Assembly: GCA_021295955.1 (NCBI GenBank)
Contig: JAGWBJ010000008.1
Coordinates: 140,043-204,042, forward strand
Source of the DNA: Dehalococcoidia bacterium
Lineage (GTDB): Bacteria > Chloroflexota > Dehalococcoidia > Lucifugimonadales > JAGWBF01
Direction of reading: 5' to 3'
Length of the DNA: 64,000 nucleotides
Under the pieces are notes generated by a model, which was given only the letters and a program-made list of their open reading frames with translations, ran no database searches and was not told the DNA's origin. Positions within the stretch are counted from its first letter, which is position 1, and each line of letters begins with the position of its first letter. This document shows, one piece after another, positions 1 through 7,890 of this stretch. Position numbers and translations under genes: made by a program.

Positions 1-8
1 TCGGCCAT
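1..8 (-). CDS. 5' end of an unidentified gene (cut by window edge)
   Basis: An ATG on the minus strand (positions 8-6) is preceded five bases upstream by TAAGGAGGA (positions 13-21), among the strongest Shine-Dalgarno sequences in the window. Only Met-Ala-(Asp/Glu) is visible, so no function can be assigned. It lies downstream of the hydantoinase on the same strand and may be the next gene of that operon. Confidence 0.55.
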
Positions 9-71
9 TGGCTCCTCCTTAAGCTGGTCAAGCTGGTCCCGTCCCCCCTCTGGAGACCGCCCGCCCCACCG

Positions 72-95
72 TCAAACCCGCGAAAGCGGGTATCC
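72..95. repeat. Short palindromic intergenic repeat
   Basis: ACCCGC (76-81), the tetraloop GAAA, then GCGGGT (86-91), with flanks GTCAA and ATCCA. It resembles the dispersed ATTCCCGC..GCGGGAAT palindrome seen again at 31748-31767. It sits in the gap between two minus-strand genes and could form an RNA hairpin there. No terminal T-run is seen. Confidence 0.4.
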
Positions 96-190
96 ATACC
101 TCGGGGCTTCACGCACGAGTGCATCCAGTCGACCTCGTGATTTGGCCCACACTTGGAGCATAAAGGTCTCCTATGCGAGGGACACAGCCC

Positions 191-1609
191 CTACGTTACC
201 GTCGGCCCGGCCAGGACCTCCGGGGACAGGGTCCGGGGGATGAACCGGCCCGCGCCCCGGGCCCCCAGGAACCGGCCGTCCTCCATCACGACGCTGCCCC
301 GGGAAACGGTCATGACCGGGTACCCCTGCAGCTCCCACCCCTCCCATACCGTGTAGTCGCAGGCGGAGTGGAGGTCGGCCAGGGTTATGGTCTTCTTCAG
401 GTCGGGGTCCACCACCACGATGTCGGCGTCGGCGCCGGGGCCGATGAAGCCCTTCTGGGGATACATGCCGAAGACCTTGGCCGGGTTGGTGGAGGTGAGG
501 GCCACCATCCGGTTCACGCTCATCCTCCCCTTGGAGACTCCCTCGGAAAACATGATGGGCAGGCGTATTTCCACCCCGTTGTTGCCCCCGGTGACGTTGT
601 CCACCGTCTGTCCCAGCAGCTTGTCCGCCAGGGGCACCGTGAAGTCGTCCGAGGCGACCACGTTCAGGGAGCCCTCCAGGGCCCCGGCCCAGAGGGCGTC
701 CTGGTCCTCCTTGGGCCTCAGCGGCGGGTAGTTGTGGTAGATCAGGCCGTTGGGCTTGAAGTAGTCGTCGTTGGTGAAGTTCAGGTAGTGGTGCAGCACC
801 TCGCCGTAGACGGGCCGCCGCTGGGCCCGGGCCTGGGCGATGGCCGCGACCCCCTCCTTGGTGGACATGTGGACGAAGTAGATGGGCGTCTTGGTCCACT
901 CGGCCAGCACCAGCATCCGGTTCAACGCCGCCACCTCCGCCAGGTGGGGCCGCGCCTCGCCGATGTACTTGCCCTCGGTGCGCCCCTCTCGGAAGAGCTG
1001 CCGCGTGGCCTGCTCGATGATGCACTGGTCCTCCACGTGCAGCACCGCCATGCCCCCGTGGGCCGATAGCTGCTGGAATATGCCCCATATCCGTCCGTCC
1101 TCCACCATGAAGCCCGCGGAGCCCGGACCCGCGGGGAAGCAGGTGAACAGCTTGATGGTGGGGATGCCGTACTCGATGGCTTGGGGGACCTCCTCGATGA
1201 CCGACTGCTCCACGTCCCCCGAGATGATGGCGTGCAGCCCGTAGTCCACGACCATCGCCTCGTCCATCTCGGCCCGCTTGGTATGTATCGCCTCCATCAG
1301 GGTGTTGTGAGGGTGCTGCTGCCAGGCGAAGTCGATTATCGTCGTGGTCCCGCCGCAGGCCGCCGCCCGGCTGGCGTCGAAGGGGGACTGTATCCTGAAG
1401 GCGGGGAACTGTATCCCGAAGTGGACGTGGGCGTCGATGCCCCCGGGGAGGACGTACTTGCCCCGGGCGTCCACCACGCGGGCCGCGTCGGTGGGGCCGG
1501 CCCCGGGCACCGTCAGCGAGACGATCTTGCCGTCCCGGACCCCCACGTCCTGCGCCAGGGTGGTCTCCGGGGACACGACCTTGCCCCCCCGTATCAGCAG
1601 GTCAAGCAC
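191..1609 (-). CDS. Dihydropyrimidinase / D-hydantoinase family amidohydrolase
   Basis: Cyclic-amide hydrolase of about 472 residues, expected to open hydantoin- or dihydropyrimidine-type rings in the cytoplasm. The binuclear-metal site of the family is visible: H61 and H63 in GGIDAHVHFG, the carboxylatable lysine K153 in TIKLF, H191, H247 in FVHMST and D321 in ASDDFTVP. The GTG start is chosen because GAGGAGGAG lies just upstream; the open frame extends further but without family similarity. It follows an isochorismatase-type hydrolase on the same strand, a pairing that suggests ring opening followed by N-carbamoyl cleavage. The exact substrate (hydantoin, dihydrouracil, allantoin-like) cannot be told from sequence. 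Confidence 0.9.
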   Translation of the reverse strand: MLDLLIRGGKVVSPETTLAQDVGVRDGKIVSLTVPGAGPTDAARVVDARGKYVLPGGIDAHVHFGIQFPAFRIQSPFDASRAAACGGTTTIIDFAWQQHPHNTLMEAIHTKRAEMDEAMVVDYGLHAIISGDVEQSVIEEVPQAIEYGIPTIKLFTCFPAGPGSAGFMVEDGRIWGIFQQLSAHGGMAVLHVEDQCIIEQATRQLFREGRTEGKYIGEARPHLAEVAALNRMLVLAEWTKTPIYFVHMSTKEGVAAIAQARAQRRPVYGEVLHHYLNFTNDDYFKPNGLIYHNYPPLRPKEDQDALWAGALEGSLNVVASDDFTVPLADKLLGQTVDNVTGGNNGVEIRLPIMFSEGVSKGRMSVNRMVALTSTNPAKVFGMYPQKGFIGPGADADIVVVDPDLKKTITLADLHSACDYTVWEGWELQGYPVMTVSRGSVVMEDGRFLGARGAGRFIPRTLSPEVLAGPTVT

Positions 1610-1762
1610 TGGCTCCTCCTCGTCCCCCAACCCGTCGTTCCGGCGCAGAGCCTGCCCTCGTGCTCTGACACGGGGGCCGGAACCCACGGGTGGGGAGGCC
1701 TGGACTGGATGTTCCCCCAGACACAAGGACCTACAGGGCGGGTGGAATCAAAGCGCGTGCCC

Positions 1763-2473
1763 CTAGGAAAGGGCTTCCAGCTTCTTCACGACCTCGTCGG
1801 AGGACATGATGTAGGCGTCCTTGTAGCTCATGCTGATGATCGAGTGCTCGTGTAGCTGGGGGGCCATGGCCGCCGTGGCGTCCTCCACCACGATGGTCCC
1901 GTAGTCCAGCTCGGCCGCGCTGCGGGTGGAGGACTCCACGCAACCGTTGGTGACGACGCCCATGATGATCAGGTTCCTGATGCCCATGTTGCGCAGCAGC
2001 CGGTCGATGTTCGTGGAGTTGAACACGCTGGATGTCACCTTGCTGACCACCAGCTCGTCCTCGCCGGGCGCGACCTCGGGCAGGAACTGGGCGCCCTTGG
2101 TGTCCCGGGGCGTCTTCAGGCCCAGGGCCTTGTACCGCAGGGTGCTGTCCCGCCCGTCGGCCGTCTGGGAGGCGACCCGCACGTGGACCACCTCGACGCC
2201 CGCCTTCCGCGCCGCCGCCATCACCCGCTGCATGTTGGGCAGCACCATCTCGTCTATGCGGCTCCAGAAGTAGCTGAGCTTGTGGTTGAGTCCCAGCTCC
2301 TGGGCCCTGGCCCCCAGACCGTAGTCCGGGTGGGCGTCCATGTACTGGACGTCGATGCACAGGAGGGCCGTATTGTCTTTTGTCAGGTCCGGCTCGGGGA
2401 GCCTGCCGAAGAGGGTTATCAGCAGGTCCTGGAGCTCCTCGTTGGACATGCGGTCGGAGGTGGTGTCCGCCAT
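1763..2473 (-). CDS. Isochorismatase-family cysteine hydrolase (N-carbamoyl hydrolase-like)
   Basis: A 236-residue cysteine hydrolase of the isochorismatase/nicotinamidase/N-carbamoylsarcosine-amidase fold. The Asp-Lys-Cys catalytic set is visible as D41 in LLCIDVQ, K145 in VVSKVTSSVF and C178 in GVVTNGCVESS. The ATG at 2473 is preceded by AAGGAGG; the longer frame upstream is untranslated. The hydantoinase lies 153 bases downstream on the same strand, so this enzyme may remove the carbamoyl group that hydantoinase produces (inference). Biuret or ureidoacrylate hydrolases are alternatives with the same motifs. Confidence 0.85.
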   Translation of the reverse strand: MADTTSDRMSNEELQDLLITLFGRLPEPDLTKDNTALLCIDVQYMDAHPDYGLGARAQELGLNHKLSYFWSRIDEMVLPNMQRVMAAARKAGVEVVHVRVASQTADGRDSTLRYKALGLKTPRDTKGAQFLPEVAPGEDELVVSKVTSSVFNSTNIDRLLRNMGIRNLIIMGVVTNGCVESSTRSAAELDYGTIVVEDATAAMAPQLHEHSIISMSYKDAYIMSSDEVVKKLEALS

Positions 2474-2668
2474 GGACGCCCTCCTTACAGGCCAGTCTCG
2501 CGCGGACCGCCCCCAGGCACGGCGGTCGGTGCCGCAATGGTACCAGCGCCCCTTTCGGGGTGTCAACAAGATTACCCCTTGGAGGCAAGTGCGAGCAGAA
2601 CTGCCACGGGACTGGGGCGGGGCGTGGCCCGCTGACGCGGCTGTGTGTGAAGCGCGTACATCGGCAAG

Positions 2669-2711
2669 TTGACGCACGACTGCCCGATACGGTAGTGTTG
2701 CGGCACACTAC
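2669..2711 (+). promoter_or_regulatory. Weak promoter with overlapping perfect inverted repeat
   Basis: TTGACG (2669-2674) matches five of six -35 bases. About 18 bases later lies a perfect inverted repeat, GTAGTGT (2692-2698), six-base loop, ACACTAC (2705-2711), which overlaps the expected -10/start region. It ends just before the AGGAGAGG Shine-Dalgarno of the next gene. A repressor operator or 5' hairpin is plausible; the -10 itself is poor. Confidence 0.35.
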
Positions 2712-2728
2712 GACAGGAGAGGCTGAGC

Positions 2729-3025
2729 ATGGAGGCGCCCAAGTTCAGACACACGCCGGAACCAGCTTGGCTCCTCTGCGAAAGTACCTCCCACGAACAG
2801 CACCACCCGGAATACACGGTCCGCTTCTCCATTGGCGAAGAGGACATCCTGGCCTTTGTGCCTGCAGCGTTGGTCGACTCCATAGACCAAGACCGCAAAC
2901 GACTTAAAGTCTTGATCATCGGGGATTATGGAGACGCCGTAGTCATCCATGTCCCTGGGGAAACCATGCCCTCAGGTCCAAGATTCCGAGTACCCAGCAC
3001 CCCGAAAATCTTGCAACAGGTGTAG
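2729..3025 (+). CDS. Small protein of unknown function (98 aa)
   Basis: I do not recognise this protein. It is soluble-looking, rich in charged and aromatic residues, with no signal peptide or membrane segment. AGGAGAGGC precedes the ATG, so translation is well supported. Its stop lies 7 bases before the ATG of the dCTP-deaminase remnant, so the two are probably co-transcribed from the palindrome-bearing region upstream. Base composition is less G+C-rich than the neighbouring metabolic genes, consistent with acquired DNA. Confidence 0.6.
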   Translation: MEAPKFRHTPEPAWLLCESTSHEQHHPEYTVRFSIGEEDILAFVPAALVDSIDQDRKRLKVLIIGDYGDAVVIHVPGETMPSGPRFRVPSTPKILQQV

Positions 3026-3032
3026 ACCCCTG

Positions 3033-3257
3033 ATGGTTCTCAGCGATGGGGCGATCCGAGAGGCCATCAGCGGCGGTCAGACAGCACCGACGGTCCATGC
3101 TGGGTTCGAGGGCCAGATACGATTGGAGATACTGAACAACGGGCCGTTCCATTGTCTCCTGCGACCTGGCTTGGAGATATGCCAGTTGATCGTTGAGCGG
3201 TTAGGGCGTCCCGCGACAGAACCCTTGCAGAGCCGGTTTCAACACCAGAAAGAATAA
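3033..3257 (+). pseudogene. dCTP deaminase / dUTPase-family remnant with internal deletion
   Basis: The 74-residue frame starts with MVLSDGAIREAISGG, the usual N-terminus of dCTP deaminase. It then jumps directly to VHAGFEGQIRLE and LLRPGLEICQLIVERL, the usual C-terminal strand and PGM-type motifs. About 95 residues of the roughly 170-190-residue family are missing, including the SSLxRxGL segment that carries catalytic Ser and Arg. The deletion keeps the frame. A functional deaminase is very unlikely; a small retained trimerisation-like domain is possible. The gene follows the unknown 98-aa gene with a 7-base gap. Confidence 0.65.
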
Positions 3258-3281
3258 GAAACACCCCCGGCGGAGGCATAT

Positions 3282-4895
3282 ATGGGTCGGAAAGCCGACG
3301 TAGTGGACGTGCTGGTGATCGGCGCGGGAGCCTCGGGCGCGGCGTTCTCCTGGAGCCTGGCCGAGTCCGGCATCGGCGTGACGTGCCTGGAGCAGGGCCC
3401 CTGGAAGGACCCCGGGGCCTACCCTGCCCTCCTGGACGACTGGGAGACCCACAGGGTCACCGATTTCAACCCGGACCCCAACTCCAGGCGGCTGCCCGAG
3501 GACTACCCCGTCAACGAGTCCGACTCGCCCATCACGCCCCTGATGTACAACGCCGTGGGCGGCAGCACCATCCACTGGAGCGCCCACTTCCCCCGCATGC
3601 ACCCCTCGGACTTCCGGGTGCGCTCACTGGACGGCGTGGCCGACGACTGGCCCGTCACCTACGACGAGCTGGAGCCCTACTTCGACCTGAACGACCGGAT
3701 GATGGGCGTTGCCGGCATGGTCGGAGACACCGCCTATCCCCCCAAGTCCCAACGGCAGACTCCGCCCATTCCCCTGGGAAAGCTGGGAGAGACCATGGCC
3801 GGCGGCTTCGACAGGCTGGGGTGGCACTGGTGGCCCTCCGACACCGCCATCCTCACCCGGCCCTACGACGGCCGGTCCGCCTGCAACAACTGCGGGCCCT
3901 GCGAGATCGGCTGCCCCCTGGGGGCCAAGGCCAGCACCGACGTCACCTACTGGCCCAAGGCCATCGCCAGAGGCGCCGTCCTGAAGACCGGATGCCGCGT
4001 GCGGGAGGTCACCGTCGGCAAGGACGGCCTGGCTAGCGGCGTAGTCTACTACGACGAGGAGGGCCGGGTCCGGGAGCAGAAAGCCCGGGTCGTGGTGATG
4101 GCCTGCAACGGGGTCGGGACCCCCAGGCTCCTGCTCAACTCCAGGTCCGGCCTCTTCCCCGACGGCCTCTCCAACGGCAGCGGCCTGGTGGGCAGGAACC
4201 TGATGTTCCATCCCTACGCCATGGTGACGGGCGTGTTCGACGACCTCCTGGAGGGCTACAAGGGCCCCAGCGCCGACTGCATAATGAGCTCCGAGTTCTA
4301 CGAGACCGACCTGTCCAGGGGGTTCGTCAGGGGGGTGGCCTTCCAGATCATCCGCAGCTCCGGTCCGGTAACCACCGCCCTGGGGTTCGCCGGTGCCCCC
4401 CGGGTCCCCTGGGGGAGCGGCCACCACCAGGCCTTCGGCCAACGGTTTGGACGGACCATCACCATCGCCGTGGTGGGGGAGGACCTGCCGGAGCCCTCCA
4501 ACCGGGTGACCCTGGACGGCGCCCTTGTGGACGGCGACGGCATCCCGGCCCCCAAGGTCTCCTACCGGATGAGCGAGAACAGCCTGAAGATGATGGACTT
4601 CGGCGTCGCCAGGGCCTCGGAGGTGTTGCAGGCGGCGGGCGCCCGCGAGGTGATGGTCAATCCCCTCCTGCGTCCCTCCGGGTGGCACCTTCTGGGCACC
4701 GCCCGCATGGGCGCCCACGACGGCAGCTCCGTGGTGGACGGCAACGGCCGCAGCCACGAGGTGAAGAACCTGTTCGTCATAGACGGCAGCGTCTTCACCT
4801 CCGCGGGGGCGGTGAACCCGACGTCGACCATACAGGCCGTGGCCCTGCGCATCGCCGACCGTTTCAAGAAGGGCTCCCGACACCTGTTGGACTGA
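3282..4895 (+). CDS. GMC-family FAD-dependent oxidoreductase
   Basis: A 537-residue glucose-methanol-choline oxidoreductase. The N-terminal Rossmann motif VIGAGASGAA binds FAD. The C-terminal block includes GWHLLGTARMG and NPTSTIQAVALRIAD, the usual catalytic His/Asn region. A cysteine cluster CNNCGPCEIGCP at about residues 204-215 is characteristic of the subgroup paired with a small gluconate-dehydrogenase-type subunit. GGCGGAGG lies upstream of the ATG. The small subunit follows ten bases later. The likely role is oxidation of a sugar, polyol or other alcohol, passing electrons to a carrier; the substrate is unknown. Confidence 0.88.
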   Translation: MGRKADVVDVLVIGAGASGAAFSWSLAESGIGVTCLEQGPWKDPGAYPALLDDWETHRVTDFNPDPNSRRLPEDYPVNESDSPITPLMYNAVGGSTIHWSAHFPRMHPSDFRVRSLDGVADDWPVTYDELEPYFDLNDRMMGVAGMVGDTAYPPKSQRQTPPIPLGKLGETMAGGFDRLGWHWWPSDTAILTRPYDGRSACNNCGPCEIGCPLGAKASTDVTYWPKAIARGAVLKTGCRVREVTVGKDGLASGVVYYDEEGRVREQKARVVVMACNGVGTPRLLLNSRSGLFPDGLSNGSGLVGRNLMFHPYAMVTGVFDDLLEGYKGPSADCIMSSEFYETDLSRGFVRGVAFQIIRSSGPVTTALGFAGAPRVPWGSGHHQAFGQRFGRTITIAVVGEDLPEPSNRVTLDGALVDGDGIPAPKVSYRMSENSLKMMDFGVARASEVLQAAGAREVMVNPLLRPSGWHLLGTARMGAHDGSSVVDGNGRSHEVKNLFVIDGSVFTSAGAVNPTSTIQAVALRIADRFKKGSRHLLD

Positions 4896-4905
4896 GGTGA
4901 CTCCC

Positions 4906-5373
4906 ATGACTGCATCCAACTCCTACTTCAGCGACTCCCAGCTAGAGCTGGTGAGGGCCGTCCTCGACCGCATAGTGCCGCCCGAGGCCGACATGCCCGG
5001 GGCGGGGGAGGCGGCGTTGGAGTACGTGGACCGGGCCGTCGGCAGCCGAGGGGACTACCGGAGGCTGTGGGGCGACGGCCTGGCCCGGATAGAGATCGCC
5101 GCCTGGAGCAGGCACAAAACGCGCTTTATCGATCTGTCCCGGGACGAGCAGGAGGGTGTGCTAACCCTGGTGGACGCCGGAGAGCCCCACTTTTTCCAGT
5201 CCCTGGTCCGGGAGGCCTACGCCGGGTACTACTCCAACCCGCGAGTCGTGGCGCTGCTGGGTCTGGAGGCCCGTCCCCCGCAGCCCGGGGGCCATCACGT
5301 GGAGCAGGGCAGCTTCGACGGCCTGGAGAAGGTCAGGCGGCGTGGGACCGTATGGAGGGCGGCCGGGGAGTAG
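4906..5373 (+). CDS. Gluconate 2-dehydrogenase subunit 3 family protein
   Basis: A 155-residue partner of the GMC oxidoreductase upstream. It has the family pattern: an N-terminal helix LVRAVLDRIVPPEADMPGAG and a C-terminal GYYSNPRVVALLG..RPPQPGGH. I chose the ATG at 4906 because GAGGTGA (4896-4902 region, overlapping the upstream stop) is correctly spaced; a GTG at 4897 is the alternative. No twin-arginine signal is visible, whereas many relatives have one, so export would have to be with the partner or not occur. Translation is probably coupled to the GMC gene. Confidence 0.8.
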   Translation: MTASNSYFSDSQLELVRAVLDRIVPPEADMPGAGEAALEYVDRAVGSRGDYRRLWGDGLARIEIAAWSRHKTRFIDLSRDEQEGVLTLVDAGEPHFFQSLVREAYAGYYSNPRVVALLGLEARPPQPGGHHVEQGSFDGLEKVRRRGTVWRAAGE

Positions 5374-5415
5374 CGCAACGGGGTCCTCTCCGGCCCCCCA
5401 CGAATCGGGAACACG

Positions 5416-5458
5416 TCTAGGACGGCCCTAGGACAGCCCTAGGACAGCCCTAGGATAG
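5416..5458. repeat. Short tandem repeat, 11-bp unit, at convergent gene ends
   Basis: About 3.5 copies of a CCCTAGGACAG-like unit, each containing the palindrome CCTAGG or its core. The last CTAG supplies the stop codon of the minus-strand urease alpha gene. It lies between the convergent gluconate-dehydrogenase small subunit and ureC. Confidence 0.7.
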
Positions 5459-7126
5459 AAAATACAGGCGGTTCAACGGCACTTCCGGGACGGCCTCGGA
5501 GGTGACCGCAGTCCCGTTGACGCTGACCCGATTGCTCTCCAGGTCCACTCGTATGTCCGGCACCAGCCGGTTGCGGACCATCTGCTCTCTGGTCACCGAG
5601 CGGACGTCCCTTACGGGCAGCAGCTTGCGCCTGCTGTCCAGTCGCCCTGCCAGGCCCATGTCCAGGGAGGCGCCCGAGACGAAGTAGGCGCTTGTGGAGG
5701 CGGAGGCCCTACCCATGCCGCCGAACATGGGGCCGTACCTGACCGGCTCCGAGGCGGGGACGGAGGCGTTGCCGTCTCCCAGGGGCGCCCACGCGGGAAA
5801 GCCGCCTTTTATCACCATCTCGGGCTTCACGCCGAAGAACTCCGGGCGCCACAACACTATGTCCGCCATCTTCCCCGCCTCCAACGACCCCACGTAGGGG
5901 GACACCCCGTGGGTGACCGCCGGGTTGATGGTGTACTTGGCCAGGTACTGGAGGATGCGCTGGTTGTCCTCCTCCCGGGACCCGTCTCCCCGCTCGGACT
6001 TCATCTTGTGCGCGAGCTGCCAGGTCCGCAGGCCTATCTCTCCGATTCTGCCCATGCCCTGGGAGTCGGAGTTGACCACGGGAATGGCCCCCATGTCGTG
6101 CAGCACGTCCTCCGCGGCCATCGTCTCCCGCCTTCGCCGCTCGTCCAGCGCCGACACGTCCGTCTCCACCTGCAGGTTGATCCCGTGGCACATGGCCGTC
6201 ATGGGGAAGTGCTCCTGGTACGTTCCGGCGGTATAGGGGATGGTCGGCGTCGTGGAGGAAGGGATGATGTTGGGCGCCCCGGCCAGCCGCAGGAGGTCGG
6301 GCGCGTGGCCGCCGCCGCAGCCCTCGATGTGGTAGGCATGGAGCGCACGCCCGGCGATGGCGTCGATGGTGTCCGTCACCTCCATCGACTCGTGGAGCCC
6401 GTCGGTGTGAAGGGCCACGGAGACGTCGTACTCGTCGGCCACCCGCAGGGAAGCGTCGATGATGGACGGGTACGCGCCGCTGTCCTCGTGGATCTTGATA
6501 CCGCACGCTCCGGCCTCGATGCTGTCGCTCATGGGGCCCGGGTCGATGGAGCTCCCCCTTGCCTGGAACCCCATGTTGATGGGAACGCCCTCCAGGGCCT
6601 CGAAGTATTTCTCCAGTATGAACCGCCCGTTCCACTGCAGCCCCCCGCCGATGAAGGTGGTGACCCCCGCGCTGAGGGCCACCCACAGGAGCAGGGAGGA
6701 GCGGGTGAGGTGGACGTGGCTGTCGACGGTCCCCGGCGTGGCTATCATGTTCAGGCCGCTGAGGATCACGGTGTTGGGGCCTATCACCAGGTCCACACCG
6801 TCCATGACGTCGGGATTGCCCGCCCGGCCGGTCCCCGCGATGAGGCCGTCCTTGATCCCGATGTCCCCCTTGAAAATGCCGAGCACCGGGTCGATGACCA
6901 CTGCGCCGGCGACGACGTAGTCCAGCTCGCTGGGCCTGGAGACCGTGTGGGCTTGCATCATTCCGGCCCTCACCGTCTTGCCCCACCCCACCACCAGCTC
7001 GTCGCCGTAGGCCGCATGGTCCCTCTCGACCCGCGCGATGAGGTTCGTGTCGCCCAGCCGTATCCGGTCCCCCGCCGTGGGGCCGTACCGCCTCCTGTAG
7101 GCGTCCCTGTCCATCTCGAAGGGCAT
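5450..7126 (-). CDS. ureC: Urease alpha subunit-like amidohydrolase (divergent pocket)
   Basis: A 558-residue UreC homologue aligned over its whole length, from YGPTAGDRIRLGDT to PLNRLYFLS. All bi-nickel ligands of urease have counterparts: H137/H139 (DSHVH), the carbamylated-Lys equivalent K211 and H213 (IKIHED), H240 (VALHTD), H266 (YHIEG) and D354 (NSDSQGMGR). The flap Cys-His is C313-H314. However, the conserved GTxATTCTPGP segment between the HxH motif and the lysine is replaced and about ten residues are missing (region 140-185). The TGATG overlap with ureB implies coupled translation. No ureDEFG accessory gene is in this window. It may be a urease or an enzyme for a related urea-like compound. 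Confidence 0.85.
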   Translation of the reverse strand: MPFEMDRDAYRRRYGPTAGDRIRLGDTNLIARVERDHAAYGDELVVGWGKTVRAGMMQAHTVSRPSELDYVVAGAVVIDPVLGIFKGDIGIKDGLIAGTGRAGNPDVMDGVDLVIGPNTVILSGLNMIATPGTVDSHVHLTRSSLLLWVALSAGVTTFIGGGLQWNGRFILEKYFEALEGVPINMGFQARGSSIDPGPMSDSIEAGACGIKIHEDSGAYPSIIDASLRVADEYDVSVALHTDGLHESMEVTDTIDAIAGRALHAYHIEGCGGGHAPDLLRLAGAPNIIPSSTTPTIPYTAGTYQEHFPMTAMCHGINLQVETDVSALDERRRRETMAAEDVLHDMGAIPVVNSDSQGMGRIGEIGLRTWQLAHKMKSERGDGSREEDNQRILQYLAKYTINPAVTHGVSPYVGSLEAGKMADIVLWRPEFFGVKPEMVIKGGFPAWAPLGDGNASVPASEPVRYGPMFGGMGRASASTSAYFVSGASLDMGLAGRLDSRRKLLPVRDVRSVTREQMVRNRLVPDIRVDLESNRVSVNGTAVTSEAVPEVPLNRLYFLS

Positions 7127-7512
7127 CAGAGGGCCTCCGTATCCAGGAATCCGCGACGCCGGGCCCGGTCCAGGGCCCGCGCCTTGGCCTCAGGAGACAG
7201 GGGTCCGTCCACCAGACCCTGGAAGCCGAACACCCGTCTGCCGCCTCCCAGCTCCATCAGGGAGACTTCCCTGACCTCCCCGGGCATCCACCGGACGCCG
7301 CTCCCCGGGGGGATGTCCAACCTCCTGCCGTAGGCCGCCCCCCGGTCGAACCGGAGCCGCCTGTTGACCTCCATGAAGTGGTAGTGGGAGGTCACGTACA
7401 CCACGTGGTCGGAGGTGTTTTCCACGGTGACGGTGACGGTGTCCCTGCCGGCGTTGGACCGGACGGGACCACTGGCGACGATGACCTCACCCGGCCGCAC
7501 TGGATGCCCCAT
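7126..7512 (-). CDS. ureB: Urease beta subunit
   Basis: A 128-residue beta subunit with the family blocks RPGEVIVASGPV, TSHYHFMEVNRRLRFDR, RLDIPPGSGVRWMPGE and RRVFGFQGLVDG. AAAAGGAGA precedes the ATG. The start lies inside the 3' end of ureA (26-base overlap) and the stop overlaps the ureC start by one base. It is structural, forming the trimer with the gamma and alpha chains. The SHYHF and FGF motifs are intact, so the heterotrimer should assemble. Confidence 0.9.
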   Translation of the reverse strand: MGHPVRPGEVIVASGPVRSNAGRDTVTVTVENTSDHVVYVTSHYHFMEVNRRLRFDRGAAYGRRLDIPPGSGVRWMPGEVREVSLMELGGGRRVFGFQGLVDGPLSPEAKARALDRARRRGFLDTEAL

Positions 7513-7828
7513 TCGCGTCTCCTTTTGCTCGGATGGGGTCTCGGACCAGCACCAGCTTGTTGCCGTCCAGAAAGGTCACCTCCAGCATGATGGGGTCCGC
7601 CAGGTCCGCAACCCCGTCCATCACGTCGTCCCGGGTCAGGACGGCGGCGCCCCGCTGGGCGACCTCCTCGTAGCTCCTGCCGTCCCGGGCGCATTCCATC
7701 ATCTCGTCGCAGATGAGGGCCACCGCCTCGGGATGGTTCAGCTTCAGCCCCCGGTCCCGCCTTCGCCGTGCCAGCTCCGCCACCGAAAAGATGGTCAGCC
7801 GGTCCATCTCCTTGGGGGTCAGTCTCAT
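7487..7828 (-). CDS. ureA: Urease gamma subunit
   Basis: A 113-residue gamma subunit: MRLTPKEMDRLTIFSVAELARRR, LNHPEAVALICDEMME, GRSYEEVAQRGA and DPIMLEVTFLDGNKLV match the family. AAGGAGGGA eight bases upstream supports the ATG at 7828 rather than the in-frame ATG at 7849. First gene of the ureABC unit, 62 bases downstream of the DUF1989 gene on the same strand, so all four are probably one transcript. Confidence 0.9.
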   Translation of the reverse strand: MRLTPKEMDRLTIFSVAELARRRRDRGLKLNHPEAVALICDEMMECARDGRSYEEVAQRGAAVLTRDDVMDGVADLADPIMLEVTFLDGNKLVLVRDPIRAKGDANGASSAAG

Positions 7829-7890
7829 GCGTCCCTCCTTGGCGGCCAAGGCGCCGGTGGGCGGCCTTGGAGTCTAGCATGGGCGGCCCG

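Noticed and set aside
5909-7333. A 474-codon plus-strand open frame opposite ureBC
   Set aside because: Shadow frame rich in Val/Gly/His; ureC and ureB on the other strand are unambiguous.
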